DNA of 23,877 nt from DASVAL01 sp035649575 (GTDB lineage Bacteria > Planctomycetota > UBA1135 > UBA2386). Below are positions 23,572-23,877 of the stretch, one piece after another (positions within the stretch are counted from its first letter, which is position 1; each line of letters starts with the position of its first letter). The translations under genes and the position numbers were made by a program. The stretch spans positions 1 through 23,877 of the forward strand of contig DASRJH010000194.1 of assembly GCA_035649575.1 (NCBI GenBank), in the 5' to 3' direction. Under the pieces are notes generated by a model. The model ran no database searches. It worked only from the letters and a program-made list of their open reading frames with translations, and was not told the origin of the DNA.

Positions 23572-23877
23572 GCGTGGATTGTCGCGCGGAACCCCAACTC
23601 TTACTTTGAAGTTCCGCTGCGTTCGCATCATTGATGATGTGCAAGGGGTTCGCTCCGGGCGCCACCACGTAGGCCTGGACCGCGCGCCGCACTTCTCGGG
23701 CATGGACGCGAACGAGAGGCACGCGCGGCTGTTCGGCTACGTGCGCACCGACGACGCGGGGCAGTTCGTGCTGCACACGATCCGGCCGGGTGGTTACCCG
23801 CGCTCGACGACGCCCGAACACATCCACGTGCACGTCGACCTCGGCACGCAGAGTTTGTTCGTCGGGGGGATTGTGTT
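23570..23877 (+). CDS. Intradiol-dioxygenase-like protein, 5' part missing or degraded, runs off the window
   Basis: From ATG at 23570 the frame is open to the last base. Residues from ~45 on (MDANERHARLFGYVRTDDAG, then FVLHTIRPGGYPRSTTPEHI, HVHVD) match the core of intradiol ring-cleavage dioxygenase-like proteins, including the TIRPG.YP and P.HIH.HV motifs with His residues that bind iron in the family. The usual N-terminal part, with the A-V.VW.TDA.G strands and the metal-binding Tyr, is absent: the preceding ~44 residues do not resemble it, and ATG at 23702 may be the more honest beginning of homology. It is either a truncated gene or one disrupted by the insertion or decay event around 23570-23700. 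The 3' end lies outside the window. Confidence 0.55.
   Translation, partial: MRGLSRGTPTLTLKFRCVRIIDDVQGVRSGRHHVGLDRAPHFSGMDANERHARLFGYVRTDDAGQFVLHTIRPGGYPRSTTPEHIHVHVDLGTQSLFVGGIV

Noticed and set aside
1..23877. tRNA, rRNA, CRISPR arrays, transposases, integrases, att sites and riboswitches
   Set aside because: I looked for them and found none that I could support by eye; small structured RNAs would need a covariance-model search.

Overview
The window is high-GC DNA from a bacterium most likely in the Planctomycetota. The main grounds are three RNA polymerase sigma factors fused in one chain to a membrane helix and carboxypeptidase-regulatory-like beta-sandwich repeats, and two secreted proteins carrying a C-terminal-module sequence that I associate with that phylum. 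Most starts lack a Shine-Dalgarno sequence, which also fits. Phylum is inferred; there is no rRNA, tRNA or other marker gene here. I see no transposase, integrase, CRISPR array or phage gene.

Layout. 1-1738 (+): the 3' end of a PepSY-type membrane protein and a secreted beta-rich protein of unknown function. 1764-10570 (-): five co-directional genes, in transcription order a secreted HExxH peptidase, a sigma/TM/regulatory-repeat fusion, a small ECF sigma factor, its membrane-anchored six-bladed propeller partner (ATGA overlap), and a second sigma fusion. 10665-12374 (+): a membrane-anchored DUF1963 (YwqG-like) protein and a GNAT acetyltransferase. 12480-15394 (+): a 14-codon leader ORF with a strong Shine-Dalgarno, joined by a GTGA overlap to a third sigma fusion. 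15483-16001 (+): an aspartyl/asparaginyl beta-hydroxylase-like oxygenase. After an AT-richer 314-nt gap, 16316-19477 (+) holds a compact three-gene cluster: phosphatidylserine-decarboxylase-like pyruvoyl enzyme, DDAH/amidinotransferase-fold enzyme and MATE exporter. 19490-22711 (-): a secreted alpha/beta hydrolase, a membrane-anchored SAM methyltransferase and a DUF5694/TraB-like lipoprotein. 22938-23877: a decayed-looking stretch with a peptidase-like 5' fragment, a small zinc-ribbon gene and a 5'-truncated intradiol-dioxygenase-like reading frame that runs off the end.

How the parts may work together. The first half is a signalling region. Three sigma factors appear to carry their own membrane anchor and extracytoplasmic sensor domains. 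A fourth is paired with a separate anchored propeller that occupies the place of an anti-sigma factor. The neighbouring secreted peptidase could take part in release, but that is only inference. The second half contains what looks like a small metabolite pathway (decarboxylation, guanidino/amidino chemistry, export) that I cannot assign to a known product. These two are the strongest candidates for undescribed biology.
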